From contig VHZZ01004703.1 of NCBI GenBank assembly GCA_009801015.1, forward strand, positions 75,427 through 103,889: a stretch of 28,463 bases of DNA, given 5' to 3'. The DNA comes from Silene noctiflora (lineage: Eukaryota; Streptophyta; Magnoliopsida; Caryophyllales; Caryophyllaceae). This document shows positions 12,501 through 24,500 of the stretch, one piece after another (the first letter of the stretch is position 1; each line of letters opens with the position of its first letter). The translations under genes and the position numbers were made by a program. Below the pieces are notes generated by a model. The model saw only the letters and a list, made by a program, of their open reading frames with translations. It was not told where the DNA came from and did not search any database.

Positions 12501-15500
12501 CCTGTAACCAAGTACCCAAACAACCCATAAGCTCCCACAACCCACCATTCCTGAGTCCTGACCTCCAGACATTCCGGCTCTACCTACAACCGCCCACCTA
12601 ACAACCAACCACCAACCTAACCCGCAATTAGCCTTTCCCCTCATTTCTCACGTCACCCACACCAACATTGCCCTCTTATCTCCAGCCATTTCAGTTTCAC
12701 CCACAGACACGTTAAACCTGCACCTAATAGAGATGGATGAAAAGTATTGGGAAATATCTGTTGAAGGTTGGGGATGAGAGGCGGAAGGTGTGTCGGGAAG
12801 GATGCAAATTTTGGTCGTAGGGGAAGTGGGGGGACTGGTAGGTGGGATGGGAGGGCGAGGTTGATTGGCTGTTGTAGTCTAGGTAGCCCATGGTCTGGGC
12901 AGGTGGTCGCAGAAGGGTGGGATTGGTTTAGTATGGTGGGCGAGGGGGTGGATGGGTGAGTCGCGGATGGAAGTTTAAGGATCATTAAAATGTCTGTTCC
13001 ACCTACGTCTTTGTGCCAATAGCAATTGCATACAACTCTGAGCAACCGAGAATATATCTTGTGTATTACCTAAATAATTTCCCAAATAAAAATGAGAAGG
13101 GATTCGATTGAGCAAGCTTATTTTTTTGTCCTGTCTAGACTGTTGGCAGTGAAGCATTGAGAATGAAAATCACTGGTCCTTGGATAACCAAATCGTACTT
13201 GGAGCTAATCCTGGAGCAGAAAGGTTAGTATTAGTCTCTTATATATGCTATATATGTGAAGTTACTAAGCGTCCGAGAAGTTTACAATGTGATATTTTCA
13301 ACTTCATAGGAGTACCACGTCTTAACACACCACCGCCGATAGCAGCCACCACAACTCCCCGTAATATGGAAAGGACTGTTTCTGCACCTAAGCCTATCCG
13401 CATAACTCCCAACTTCATTAACCGACTTGAAGATCTGCCACAGCCATGGACTCGCTCTCCAACCAAGTCTAAGATGGAACCCGTCTTGGCAACATGGCGT
13501 TTCATCTCTTCAGCTCCTTCACGTGGTGATACTTCTGTCTTAGGTTTGTGTGCTCAATAGATGGCTTATCCTATGTTATTCCGACTCAGTTGAACGTGTC
13601 GTATGCGACATGATTTTGAGTGTCTGAAACAACTTTTGTTTTTGTGAATAATTTTATGTTAATGAACTAAAATGAAGTGCCAGACTGTCTTGTCATGTCA
13701 TATCGGAAGGTCGGAGCATTGTTTTAAATGCCCTTATAAGACTTGTACTCCATATTGGTCGTCGCGCCTGATCTTGGCCGTTACGCTATATATGTAGCCA
13801 ATAACGGGCTTCCGACTCAATATGGGGTTGCGGTAACTTCAAAACCTTGATAACTCGGTTGAGTTTGTGTTGCGGTCGATATTTAAAACTATGGGTTGAC
13901 GTGTCGACATGTGAGTCATGACATATAGCCAAAGTGAAATATCAAAGTAACATCAAGCCTATAAAGAATTTAATAAGCAAAAGTTTGCAAGTGTTCCTCT
14001 TTTAAATGGCTATAGTTCTTTCATGAACCAACTGCAGATCCCTCTTCTTATAGGGACAATATGCAGCTTGCTCCAATGCCTGATTCATATGACTTGGACA
14101 GAGGGTTGCTTCTTGCTGTTCAAGCAATACAGGTAGAACCAACTGGAACTCAAGACGTCTAATTTGCTATCCTTGTCCGCAAAATTGGTTTTCCTCTTAC
14201 CACTGTGATTTTCAGGCTCTATTGGAGCAGAAAGGCCTTCCGATCATAGTTGGCATTGGTAATAACAACACTTCTCTTGGCTTCTTACCCCTTTTATATG
14301 TTGTTCCCTTTTGTGATCTACTACTACAACTCAAATTTTGCGCCTTTAATAATGTAGTTGTGTATTTTTTTCCCGACTTCCTCGTTCACATGGTATGATA
14401 AAAGTGACTCGTTCCTCGTCAACCAACGTCAACTTTGTCCGTTGTTCCCACATATATGTAGTTTTAAGACCTGTAAAATTTGACCCAACCACTAACCTAA
14501 ATTGGTTTCGTTTTTTTTTCCGGGGTCAAGACCCATAATATTTGACCCATGACTCGGTCGACCTGAACCCAAGATGAATCGTTACCCGACCCGATTTGAT
14601 GGGTCAAAGATAAGTTTAAGTTTAATGTGAATGTAAAACATATAAAATAAAAAAAACTGATCTTATATTGAATACAATTTATTTTTAAAAGATTTTCTTT
14701 TTCAACTTTAGAATTAGTAAAAAAGAAAGACATTAGAAACTAATTTTGTCCTTATTTCTAACCCAGTCTCGGCCTGTGATTGGTATAACGCAACCTGTGT
14801 TTGACCCTAATCGTCTTTCCGACCCGCTTGACCCTAATCGTCTTTCCAGGTGAATATTCAATCGCAGCATGGCTTAATGTCTGTGAGATTTACCAAAAGA
14901 ACTATTTTGATATTTTAATAAAGTTCTAACTAATATACTTTGAGAAAATGTCAGTTAAAGTCAGTATCGTTTGGCCAGTCAAGTTGAATGCGGACAATGG
15001 GCAAAGCATAACTTACGCCTTAATGTCGTGTTTTTACTTGGGATATGAGCAACATTTATAATTTCTTTCTCTCACCATTATTTGCCGTTGTTATTCATTC
15101 TATGCTTGTTCCTCAACTTAATATTTTTGGGAATAAAGGTCTGTTGTTATTGCTCAGGTGGTCCAAGTGGATCTGGTAAAACAAGTTTGGCTCATAAAAT
15201 GGCCAATATCATTGGCTGTGAGGTTGTTTCTCTCGAGAGCTACTATAAGTCGGAGCACGTAAAGGAATTCAAACACGACGACTTCAACTCACTTGATCTT
15301 TCTCTGCTCTCTAAGGTAAAGTTTATATTGGTATTTCCTTGCAGCGTGAACACTGAACAGTTCCCATGAGTTTTGATATTAATAACAATGCTAACATAAT
15401 GACTCTAAAGAGTCTCTGGAGTCCAGACCAGATTGGGTAAAAGGGTTTCGAGAGAGAATTCACAAATGGAATGGTTAAATTTTTTAATTTCCTATGTATG

Positions 15501-18500
15501 TGAGAAAAGAAAGGTCCTCCCAAAACAGTAGAATTCGAGTAAAAAGATTTATTAATTATTATCCAGTCTATAGTGGTGCGCACAAGCTACTCCTGGCGCC
15601 CATTTGATTGTAGGATGGAACGTTGCAATGCTTAAGTATGTCTCTCTCTCTCCTTCTCTGTGGGCTTGGTGAACAGATCCAAGCATCGGCATGGTTGTTA
15701 GTTTTTGATTTCTGTTTCTGGCGTCTGTTTTTATTGATCTGTTGATATAATCGTCCATTTGGGAGAGCAGGTTGCTGTGTCAACCATTGATACATTGATA
15801 TTGTAGCGTAAGAAAATCCTCTTTGTTTTCTTAATTGTTCCAGTCGGTGTATTCTTGGAATTTTGATGGTGTATTTTGATTCGGTTGTCTCTTTATACTG
15901 CGAGATTTCATGCTGCAACATGTGTGAATGTTTGTAAGCTAGGAGCTAAATGATCAATATGTGGCAACTGTTGAGTATTGATTTAAATTGTAGAAGGACA
16001 ATCTTCAGACTTCAGCCTTGATGATGACTTTCTTCCCTGACTTGCTGCGTTATTTTTGCAGAATATTAGTGATATAAGGAAGAACAGCAGAACTGAAATA
16101 CCGATATTTGACTTGGAGACAGGTTCTCGGAGTGGCTATAAGGTTCTAGAAGTTTCAGAAGATTGTGGAGTGGTAAGCTGGAATGTTTGTATCTCTGATT
16201 CCACTTCAATTGAGCAATTTATTCTCAAGTGCATGAAAGGAAATGAAATATGAAAACACACTTGTAAGATGACACTTATTAAAGTTATTTATTTATTTAT
16301 TTATTTATTTTTATTTTATCTGCTCATGTCAGCACCCTCAAGAGCTTTGTCGGCTGATTGATTATTGTCATTTCTGCTGTTTCCATCGATTGTATAGAGG
16401 CCATATGAGAAATACTAATGGCATCGGAGTTAAGGCTATTTAACTTAATACTGAAATGTGGCTCCATACACAACCTTGTTATATTGTACTCCTCCCTTCT
16501 CTAAAATACCTTCCATTTTTACTATTTGGGTGTTTCTATATACCTTCCAATATCCCACTTGCATTTCATCTCAGCCACACAATTACCCCACTTGAGTCAC
16601 TTGCATCATCATATGTGGTCCTTGTCGTTTATATTTATACTTTCTAAATCGTGCAATTTCCGTATTTTGGAAGGTATTTGTGAAGGGAGTAAAAAGTTCA
16701 TGTGGAAGTTTTGTTTTGTTAAGAGATGTTTGAAGTCTAAAAGACCTTTCTATTTCAAAAATGCTCCCCTCTCATCAACCCTACCTTGGGTTTGGTGGGG
16801 AGGGGGTGTGATATTGGTCCTCTCTACAAATTAACCTCCAGCTCTCTTTTTCTCATACCACCCACAGCATGATTAACCAACCATTTTTCTCTGTCAATCA
16901 CCTCGTCCCATATTTCGCTGCTTTTGCTTTATCACCACAGTGCCCAACAGCAAGCAGAAAACATCACTGGCAATATCAACCCTCATATTTATTTCTCCTC
17001 TCCCCAGCAAATATCTTGGTTTTTAAAGTGAAATGGTAATTGCGAATTTGCGACATTTGAGTGTAAAAATGGTCAAAAATCATATTGGATGCTGCATGTT
17101 GCCATCTCATCCTGTACTTTTGTCACACAAGACTCTCATTATGTTTTTTCACGGAGAATTGTAGGAGTGGCAAGTGTGGGATAGGTTTTCCATACCCATA
17201 TTCTTGAGTGTCGTCGACTCATGTCTAACAGGTGTATGACCCCAAACTCGAGTCATCGAGTAACACAACTTGTTCGCGGTTGACAGAATTTTTAAGTTGT
17301 ATGAATTAGTTGTTAATCTCTTCAAGAGATTAGTTGAGCTATTTCATTAATTCTTTAAGTATAATACGACTACAAAGCTTGTCCTCAAATGATTCAATCA
17401 TCAATTGAAACCGTTTACAATGGTAATAAAATGAAAAAGGAAAGGAAAACATGATTTACAAAGAGCCAGAATAATGAAATAAATAAATCGATAAATAAGT
17501 CATACAATTGTGATAAATGTTTTCGTTGATTAAAATATAAATCAAACTAGTAGGTGTAAATAGAAATACATTCAAAACCAATAGAAAATGTAATTCAATA
17601 TATATTGGGAAGAAAATATTAAGTTCAGCAAAATTTTCAGATAGTTGAGCAATTCGTGTTCTTTGGCCTGAATGTTGAATTAGCATTTATTCATGATTTA
17701 TGTGTTATTGGACCTTTCGTTGGGAATTGCTTCTTTACTGACTGTGAGTCACTCATGATCTTTCTAAAACTCTAATTTTCAGGTTATTTTTGAAGGGGTT
17801 TACGCTATACATCCTGATATTAGGAGGTCATTGGACTTGTGGGTTGCTGTTGTAAGAACCTTCCCTATGTTTTGAGTTTGTCTATCCTCTGACCATGTAG
17901 ACACTTCTATATTTTATATTGATTGATTATACAGCATGCTAAGGGAGTTTATTTATCAACCAGGTCGGAGGTGTTCACTCACACTTGATTTCAAGAGTTC
18001 AGAGAGACAAGAATAAAGCTGGATGTGTTATGTCTCAAAATGAAATTATGATGGCAGTATTTCCAATGTTTCAGCAGCATATTGAACCACATCTGGTTCA
18101 TGCGCATGTTAGTACCTTCGTTAACGTGTCAAATGATAAACAGTTTGTATGTGATTAAATAATAGCGTGTTACGCATGTAGTTAACACTTAACATGCATA
18201 TTGACCTTGTATTTGCCACTTTAAAATCTCATTTTGTATATGGGCCTCACAATATTGGTACTACTGTACTTGATGTTATCATTGTTTGAATGCCTCAATA
18301 ATGTGCACTGGTAGTTCTTATGCGAAGTTTACCATTTTCTGTTCTACATGTACTGCAGCTTGAATTGATGACTTTTCTAAAACGTTAAAACAACTTTTTC
18401 TTGTACTGCAGCTTAAAATCCGCAATGATTTCGATCCGGTTCTCTCCCCTGAAAGCTCATTGTTTGTCTTGAAAAGCAACAAGGAAGTGAGTTCACTTGA

Positions 18501-21500
18501 CGCTTTGTTCATGCATTTACGAATATGTGCTGCATTCTGACATACTTTATCTTCTGTTAATAAATAGGTGAACTATCAAGAGATCTTGAAAATTCTGGAC
18601 TCTGCTAAGTTTTGCAGTTCTGTACAAAATTTTATCGACATGTATCTCAGGCTTCCTGGAATGCCTTCTAATGGACCATTGACAGAAAGTGACTGTATAC
18701 GTGTTAGAATATGCGAGGGAAGATTTGCGTTGCTAATACGGGAGGTTTGATTTTGGCCTTCTATATATTTGACTGGTGTGGTTAATATACTTGACTGGCG
18801 TGGTTAATTGTTCTCATTTGACTTCAGTGTTCAATCAATGTCAACATTGACCATTAATTTCTTCAAAGATATTGTATGGTACGGTCATGTCTGACTATAA
18901 AAACAACTATTTTCATAGTACCATTATTAAAAATATTGTCAACTATAGAATATTATGAGAAAATATTGGTCGAAGCTGACCATTAACGTTACGATATAGG
19001 GAGCAGTTCCTATTTTCGGTTCTAAATTTTTATTTGCTTTGTGGTTGCCTATGCTTCAGCCAATACGAGAAGGGAACTTTGTTATCCAACCTAAAGTCGA
19101 TTTTGATATCAGCATCAGCACAGTGGCTGGCCTAGTTAACCTCGGGTATGACTTCTGTTGTGAAAGAAAATTCCATCACTTTGTATTTAGTAACATACTT
19201 TGATTTGATGCGGCTTAGTGTCTTCTGTTAGAACATGAACACCAAGAGATTGGATGAACCTTCCGGTACTTCCATCTGAAAGGTTTATAATTTACATATA
19301 TCATAATGGCCTTAACTCAAAGGTCTTTTGTCATTAGTGATCCATTCGACAGCTTCCCCCATTACCCCCCCAAAGATTGAGAAAGACATGCTACGTGTAG
19401 CCCACCAAAGTCTGGTAGTAGAAAAAAGGTTTCTGCTTAGGTTGATAGTATTGTCTACTGAATTACAGCAGGGATATATTTTCCTGTGGTTTTTGCTAAA
19501 TAATTCCACGGAGTCTGGTTTAACTGTAGCGTATAATTCCCTGGCTGCTCATGTTGGGATGCCTTGTTTTTTTGGCATTGATGAGTCATGGTAATACTAC
19601 ATGCGACAAGTTGTAATATCAATTTAATTTATGTCTCATTATACCGATGGTATTGGCGTGATAACCATATAATGAAATAAGGTCAATCCTTTCACTGGCT
19701 TTGCCAGTCTTATAACCACACAGTATTAGAAAGTACTTAAAAGTTAATACTTAATATAGCATTTTGTACCATGTCCCTCTGTTTTAACTGATGTATTCAT
19801 ATACCAAGATAATACTTTGACATTCAATTGAACAAAACGTTGTATATATTTTGCACTATAGTATGAAATAATCACTGTTGATTCATATGGAAAAATACTA
19901 CTGTAAGATGATGTTTATATATTTTCTACATCCATATTGTGTGAGATATTGATGGCCAAAGAGAATTCCTCAAAATGCTGGGACATCAAATTAGAAGAAT
20001 GTCGCTAGCGTCTAGATTGGAACTCTTACCCTGATTTCATAAGCACATGGTGCCAACCACATTGACTTGGGTATCCTAGTCTTGAAAAGAAGTATTTTCA
20101 GAGGTGCTCTATGTGCAACAAGTTCAATCGCTCGTGTCTCCCATATCTCGTGTCACTTCTGATTTCAAAAAACATATCTCTAACGTTAAGTGCGGGTTCC
20201 TTCCTATTAATCAATGAATCCATAATTTAGTTTGCATTCATGGGTGTATAATACAATGGTAGTCATCCGGTCATGTTTGACAATATGGGGGCAGTTGTGT
20301 GTGTAGGCCATTAGGGGGTTCTTCTATATACCTTTCAGGACTTTAGAATCGTTTGTTTGTTAAAAAAAAATTACCCTAGTGCCTTAGGGCCTCCCATAAT
20401 GGTAGGGTAGGGAGGAGGACGGATGTCTGCAGTCTTACACTTGTGTTAACTGCACAGAAAGGCTGTCTCCGGATGAACCATAATGTAAATTGCGTCAAGA
20501 ATTTAATTAAATGACGCTACTTCACAATAAAGAGAGCAAAGCCAATTTTGCAAAACCATTTTGCTTTATTCAGTCATAGTGAGTCTTTGGCTTCATGTTA
20601 ACTGGAAATTTAAGAATCATATGTTTCTATAGTTTATATTTTCTCCTGTCGTATTCCAGGTATCAAGCTGTAGCTTACATTGAAGCATCGGCAATGATTT
20701 ACCAAGATGGAAAGGTTATCACTATTATATATTGCCTTTGCCCTATTTTCTTCCCAAATTCCTTTTTGGGAAGTTTAATTTCTCATTGTTTTTAACGCAA
20801 CTGCTAAATCCCGCACGCTAGTTTGCTAGTTCCCACACATATTGCCCTAATATTCAATAACTGCCCTTCGTCTTAAAAAAAGAATTAAGGAGACTTCTAA
20901 AGAATTAAAAAGACTTCTCCCCTTTCTCTCTCCAAACACACCTAATCCGTTAATCGTTCGACAATTATGGATTGTAATTCGCACATATCACATGTAATTT
21001 CGCCATTTTATCAACAATTTTATTAAGACCGGTCTTTTTGTCGATTAAGTTATTGTTTTTTTTTTGTTTAAAAAGGTTTTTTTTACAATTAGGTTTTGAA
21101 TTGAGTTGGGTTGTTGAAGGGTTGGTTGTGGGGTCGTCAGGCCAGAGTAGGGTGGTCGGAGAGGGGCAGCATCGAGTGGTAGTGTCAGCCACATGTCGTC
21201 GAGTGCGTCAATTATTGCAGGTTGTAGGCGCGGGGAGGGGGTTGTCGACGTGGGGATGAGAGCAGGGAAGGGTGGTCGGCGCGGGATGGGGATGTGGAGG
21301 GATTGTCGGAGCGGGATGGAGGTGTGGAGGGGTGGTCGGTGGCACTGGAAGGGTGGTGGGGTAAGGGTTATCGGAGGTTGGGTTTTGGGTATTTTACGTT
21401 TCTTTATTTTTTTTTCCTTTTTTTTGGTTTTTTCATTCTCTCTTGTCTCTCCTGGTGGGGGTGAGAAATAAGAGGGGTATACTCGGAGTAAGGGGAAAAA

Positions 21501-24500
21501 ATGTGTGGGATTGAGTAAAATAGTGTGCGAGATTTAGCATGTCCCTTTTTTAATTTCCTTCATGGACCGCCCCTTATTCCCCCTTCTGACCTCCATTATT
21601 CCCTCATGGACCACCCTAAACCAACATCCATCTCACCTTGTTTCAGACCCCTTGCCCTACTTCCTCTATCTCTATGACTGCTTATCAGCTTACACATGAA
21701 AAGAAATATTGGTTCGAGCCTTGATCTCAGAATTGATTTTCACAACCTTATCACGGTAGTTAAGCCAAAACTGCGGCTGCTGTAATTTTAATACCCCCTT
21801 TATAACTTGGTTTTGATGTAGTGTTGCTGCCGATATTTAATACTGTTGGAATATAAGAAATGACCCACATGTGAAGTCCCACATTGATGGTGAACTGTGA
21901 AGTAGAGAGTTGCTTACTTTATAAGGCCCGGGGTTCTCCTATTGCCAATGTTTTAGGAAAGATGGGAGTTTGTGAAGTGAGCGACCTGTCTCCTTTTGGG
22001 TATGGCCAGGGCCCTTTTGGAATTCTAACAAATACTATTGGGGTGAGGTATTCTGTCATGTTCTAATTGGTCAGGTCTAGTATGCCTCGGCAAATTTATA
22101 TCCTACTTGTTTAATACTTATGGGTGGAGTATGCCTCAGCAAATTTATATCCTACTTGTTTGAATAGCTGAATTTCGTTTGCAATTTGTTTGAGATGGCT
22201 TTATGTATGTCTTTTTTCAGATTCTTGTTGAAGTTGATAATTTGCAAGATGTTTCAAGTCCTTACATACAAATTAAAGGGGTTGATAAGGAAGCTGTGGC
22301 AGCAGCTGGATCAATATTAGGACTTGATGATTCGTACACCACAAAGGTTTCAACCTTTTACATAAAGCTCCTTATCAATTGCTCTTTGCTACGAGAATGA
22401 TTAATTTCAAGTTAAACATTGGCTGATGATACTGGCTTAATGAGAAACAAATTTGTACTACTCATCCAGAGTTACTTGCAAATAATTTTGGAAAGCCTAC
22501 CAGCGCTAGAAGTTAACTCCAGTGGAGTTTACACTCAGCAAGCTGCAAGATTACAGGAGCTAGTGGACTTTATTCAGTCTCAGGTATTGGCTTGTTAGTA
22601 ACCTTACAAGCCTGCTTCATACTAATTAGATGTCATTTTGATGCACTTCTATGGTTGTATTATTTGTGTAGTACTGGTATCCCTTGTGCTCTAGCTGTGA
22701 ATGTAGTGTCTTTAATGTTCCTAGCTCCAATTTTTTTTGTCTCTACTCCAATCTATGATACGTTTCATTGTATTTGTTCTGTGACTCTTACTTGAGTTCA
22801 CCAAAGTCGAATTAGTAAAACCTTGGATAACAAAGTTGAATTAGCTCAAAGCTGAGGGCATTTTAGTCTAATTTTTGAGTGTGTGTATATATGTTGAAAA
22901 TTTTCAGAGTTCTATTTGATAACTTTTTCTGCCTAGCTTTGAATCTTGTAAATATGTTAAAATGTCCTAGAGCTCTCTATTAGTGTTTTTGGCAACTGAA
23001 TTGTGGACCTAGAAGTATGTTTACGTCCAACGTTCCATTTATATTGGATCCCTGAGGGTTATTAAACCAAGGCGCAACGTCAGGTTGCAACCGTTCTATA
23101 AAGATTTTGAACATTACTGCGACCATATTTACCCTTTTCGGAGGTATTATTGGCCACATTTCACTAGGTTAGGCCGTGACTGCCAATATCATGACTGTGA
23201 CCATGACCAATATAATACCAAGTTCCCCATTATCTTTTGGTCCATCCCACAATAACTTACCCTTTCTATATCTTGTGCTCCATAAAATGAAAACTGAACA
23301 TATACTATCCCTAGTCAAGTACTTCAATATATATAAATGTAATAGCTATGTGATTAGTTCTCTACATGTAAATTTTACAAGTGAAGGGGTAATAATGGTA
23401 TTATATTGCTAAATTTTAGCTATGACCTGTAGTCAATGGGGGAGAATTAAGTTATAGATAATGGAATTGTGTATCATTTTTATATAAATGATAACCCTTG
23501 TTAGATAAAAGGATTGATTGATTATTTAAAGCAAGCAGCTAATTTTGATGGTAAATAAACTAGGGTTCGCTTGATAAGTGCTGATATCTATTATGCTTTC
23601 TTTTCAAAAAATTGTGAAATTGAAGGGAAGTAGTTCGTCGTCAGAGTCCTCGATAGGAAGGGAAATGGCACCAATTGACAGTGCAATTGAAGACCTACAA
23701 AACAGAATTAAGAGGCTTGAGAGATGGCAAACTATTAACACTGTAAGTCTTTGCTATCTTCACATCTGTCAGCTGATACTCCCTCTGGCCTCTCAACAGC
23801 TTACATATTCCATATTGGTCCCTCTCTGGCATGTTTAAGACATGTTCTATGTGGTGGAGAATTAATGTGGTACTCTGGCTAGTGGTCTTGGGCAAAGAGT
23901 GTAATATTTTGGAAAATTGTCATTTTGGGTGCACGAGGTTTGGGCATAATTCCCATATGGGTGCCTATGAACTTTGGGTACCTCAGATTTAAGCATAGTT
24001 TTACTTTATTTCCAATGTTGGGTAGTTTCACTTCGGGTGTCAAAGGTTTGGTCTAATTCCAATTTGGTTGGTGCCTAAGGTTTGAACATGGCTTTAATTA
24101 TGTTACGTTAAATAAAATAATATTTTTTTTATAAAAAAAATTACTAATTAAAATATACTCCGTAACATTTATATAGCTGAAAATACTAGTTTATGGAGTA
24201 GTTTTGTTTATTACAAAATCGTTTTTTTCTACATACCAATATTAACTGTAATTTACTTTCTTTTAAAAACAAAAGAACATTCCTTGTTTTTTTTTGTAAG
24301 AAAATCTGCTCTAGGATGGGATAAGGTTCAATAGACGAAGAAAAAAAAAGAAAAATCACGAATAATTATCAAAATATCGAAATCAATGATATTCATTTTT
24401 ATTCCAAGAAAAACACATTCTATAATGAATTAATATGTTAAGAAAATACTATAAATCAAAGAATACCATTTTAGAAACAAAATAAGGATTTCGGAGTATT

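Larger units (their letters stand above)
3515..13223 (+). other. Exons 8-11: first CYTH domain
   Basis: Coding exons 3515-3570, 6790-6949, 11227-11391 and 13139-13223. Exon 8 encodes a short variable link and ends in phase 2; exon 9 restores the frame. Exon 9 encodes FIEMYLRPP (the position of the CYTH ExExK signature), WIKVRQSG and RPKAEFE. Exon 10 encodes GGLLALGYNVVVSYKR and a long beta-rich stretch. Exon 11 encodes GPWITKSYLELILEQKG. The three introns inside this domain are 3219, 4277 and 1747 nt, the longest in the gene, and all are repeat-laden. Confidence 0.9.
14216..18486 (+). other. Exons 14-19: second kinase module
   Basis: Coding exons 14216-14258, 15158-15315, 16062-16172, 17783-17851, 17964-18107 and 18412-18486. 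The P-loop is split between exons 14 and 15 (VGIG, then GPSGSGKTS). Exon 16 carries EIPIFDLETGSRSG, exon 17 VIFEGVYAIHPDIRRSLDLW, and exon 18 VGGVHSHLISRVQRD. Exons 16, 17, 18 and 19 correspond one-to-one to exons 4, 5, 6 and 7, all with phase-0 borders. Confidence 0.9.
18568..22583 (+). other. Exons 20-24: second CYTH domain
   Basis: Coding exons 18568-18744, 19060-19145, 20660-20714, 22221-22346 and 22470-22583. Exon 20 encodes FIDMYLRLPG (the ExExK position) and CIRVRICEGRFALLIRE. Exon 21 encodes IREGNFIIQPKVDFDIS-like sequence (read here as REGNFVIQPKVDFDIS) and AGLVNLG. Exon 22 encodes YQAVAYIEASAMIYQDGK. Exon 23 ends in a Ser-Tyr-Thr-Thr-Lys stretch, and exon 24 begins SYLQIILESLPAL, matching SYLELILE in exon 11. 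Confidence 0.88.

Noticed and set aside
13180-13560. Open frame spanning exon 11, intron 11 and exon 12
   Set aside because: Its first part is in a different frame from exon 11. Only the exon 12 part matches the family, and intron 11 has good splice sites.
21038-21471. Gly/Val/Arg-rich open frames
   Set aside because: They come from the G-rich interior of a TIR element and show no domain.
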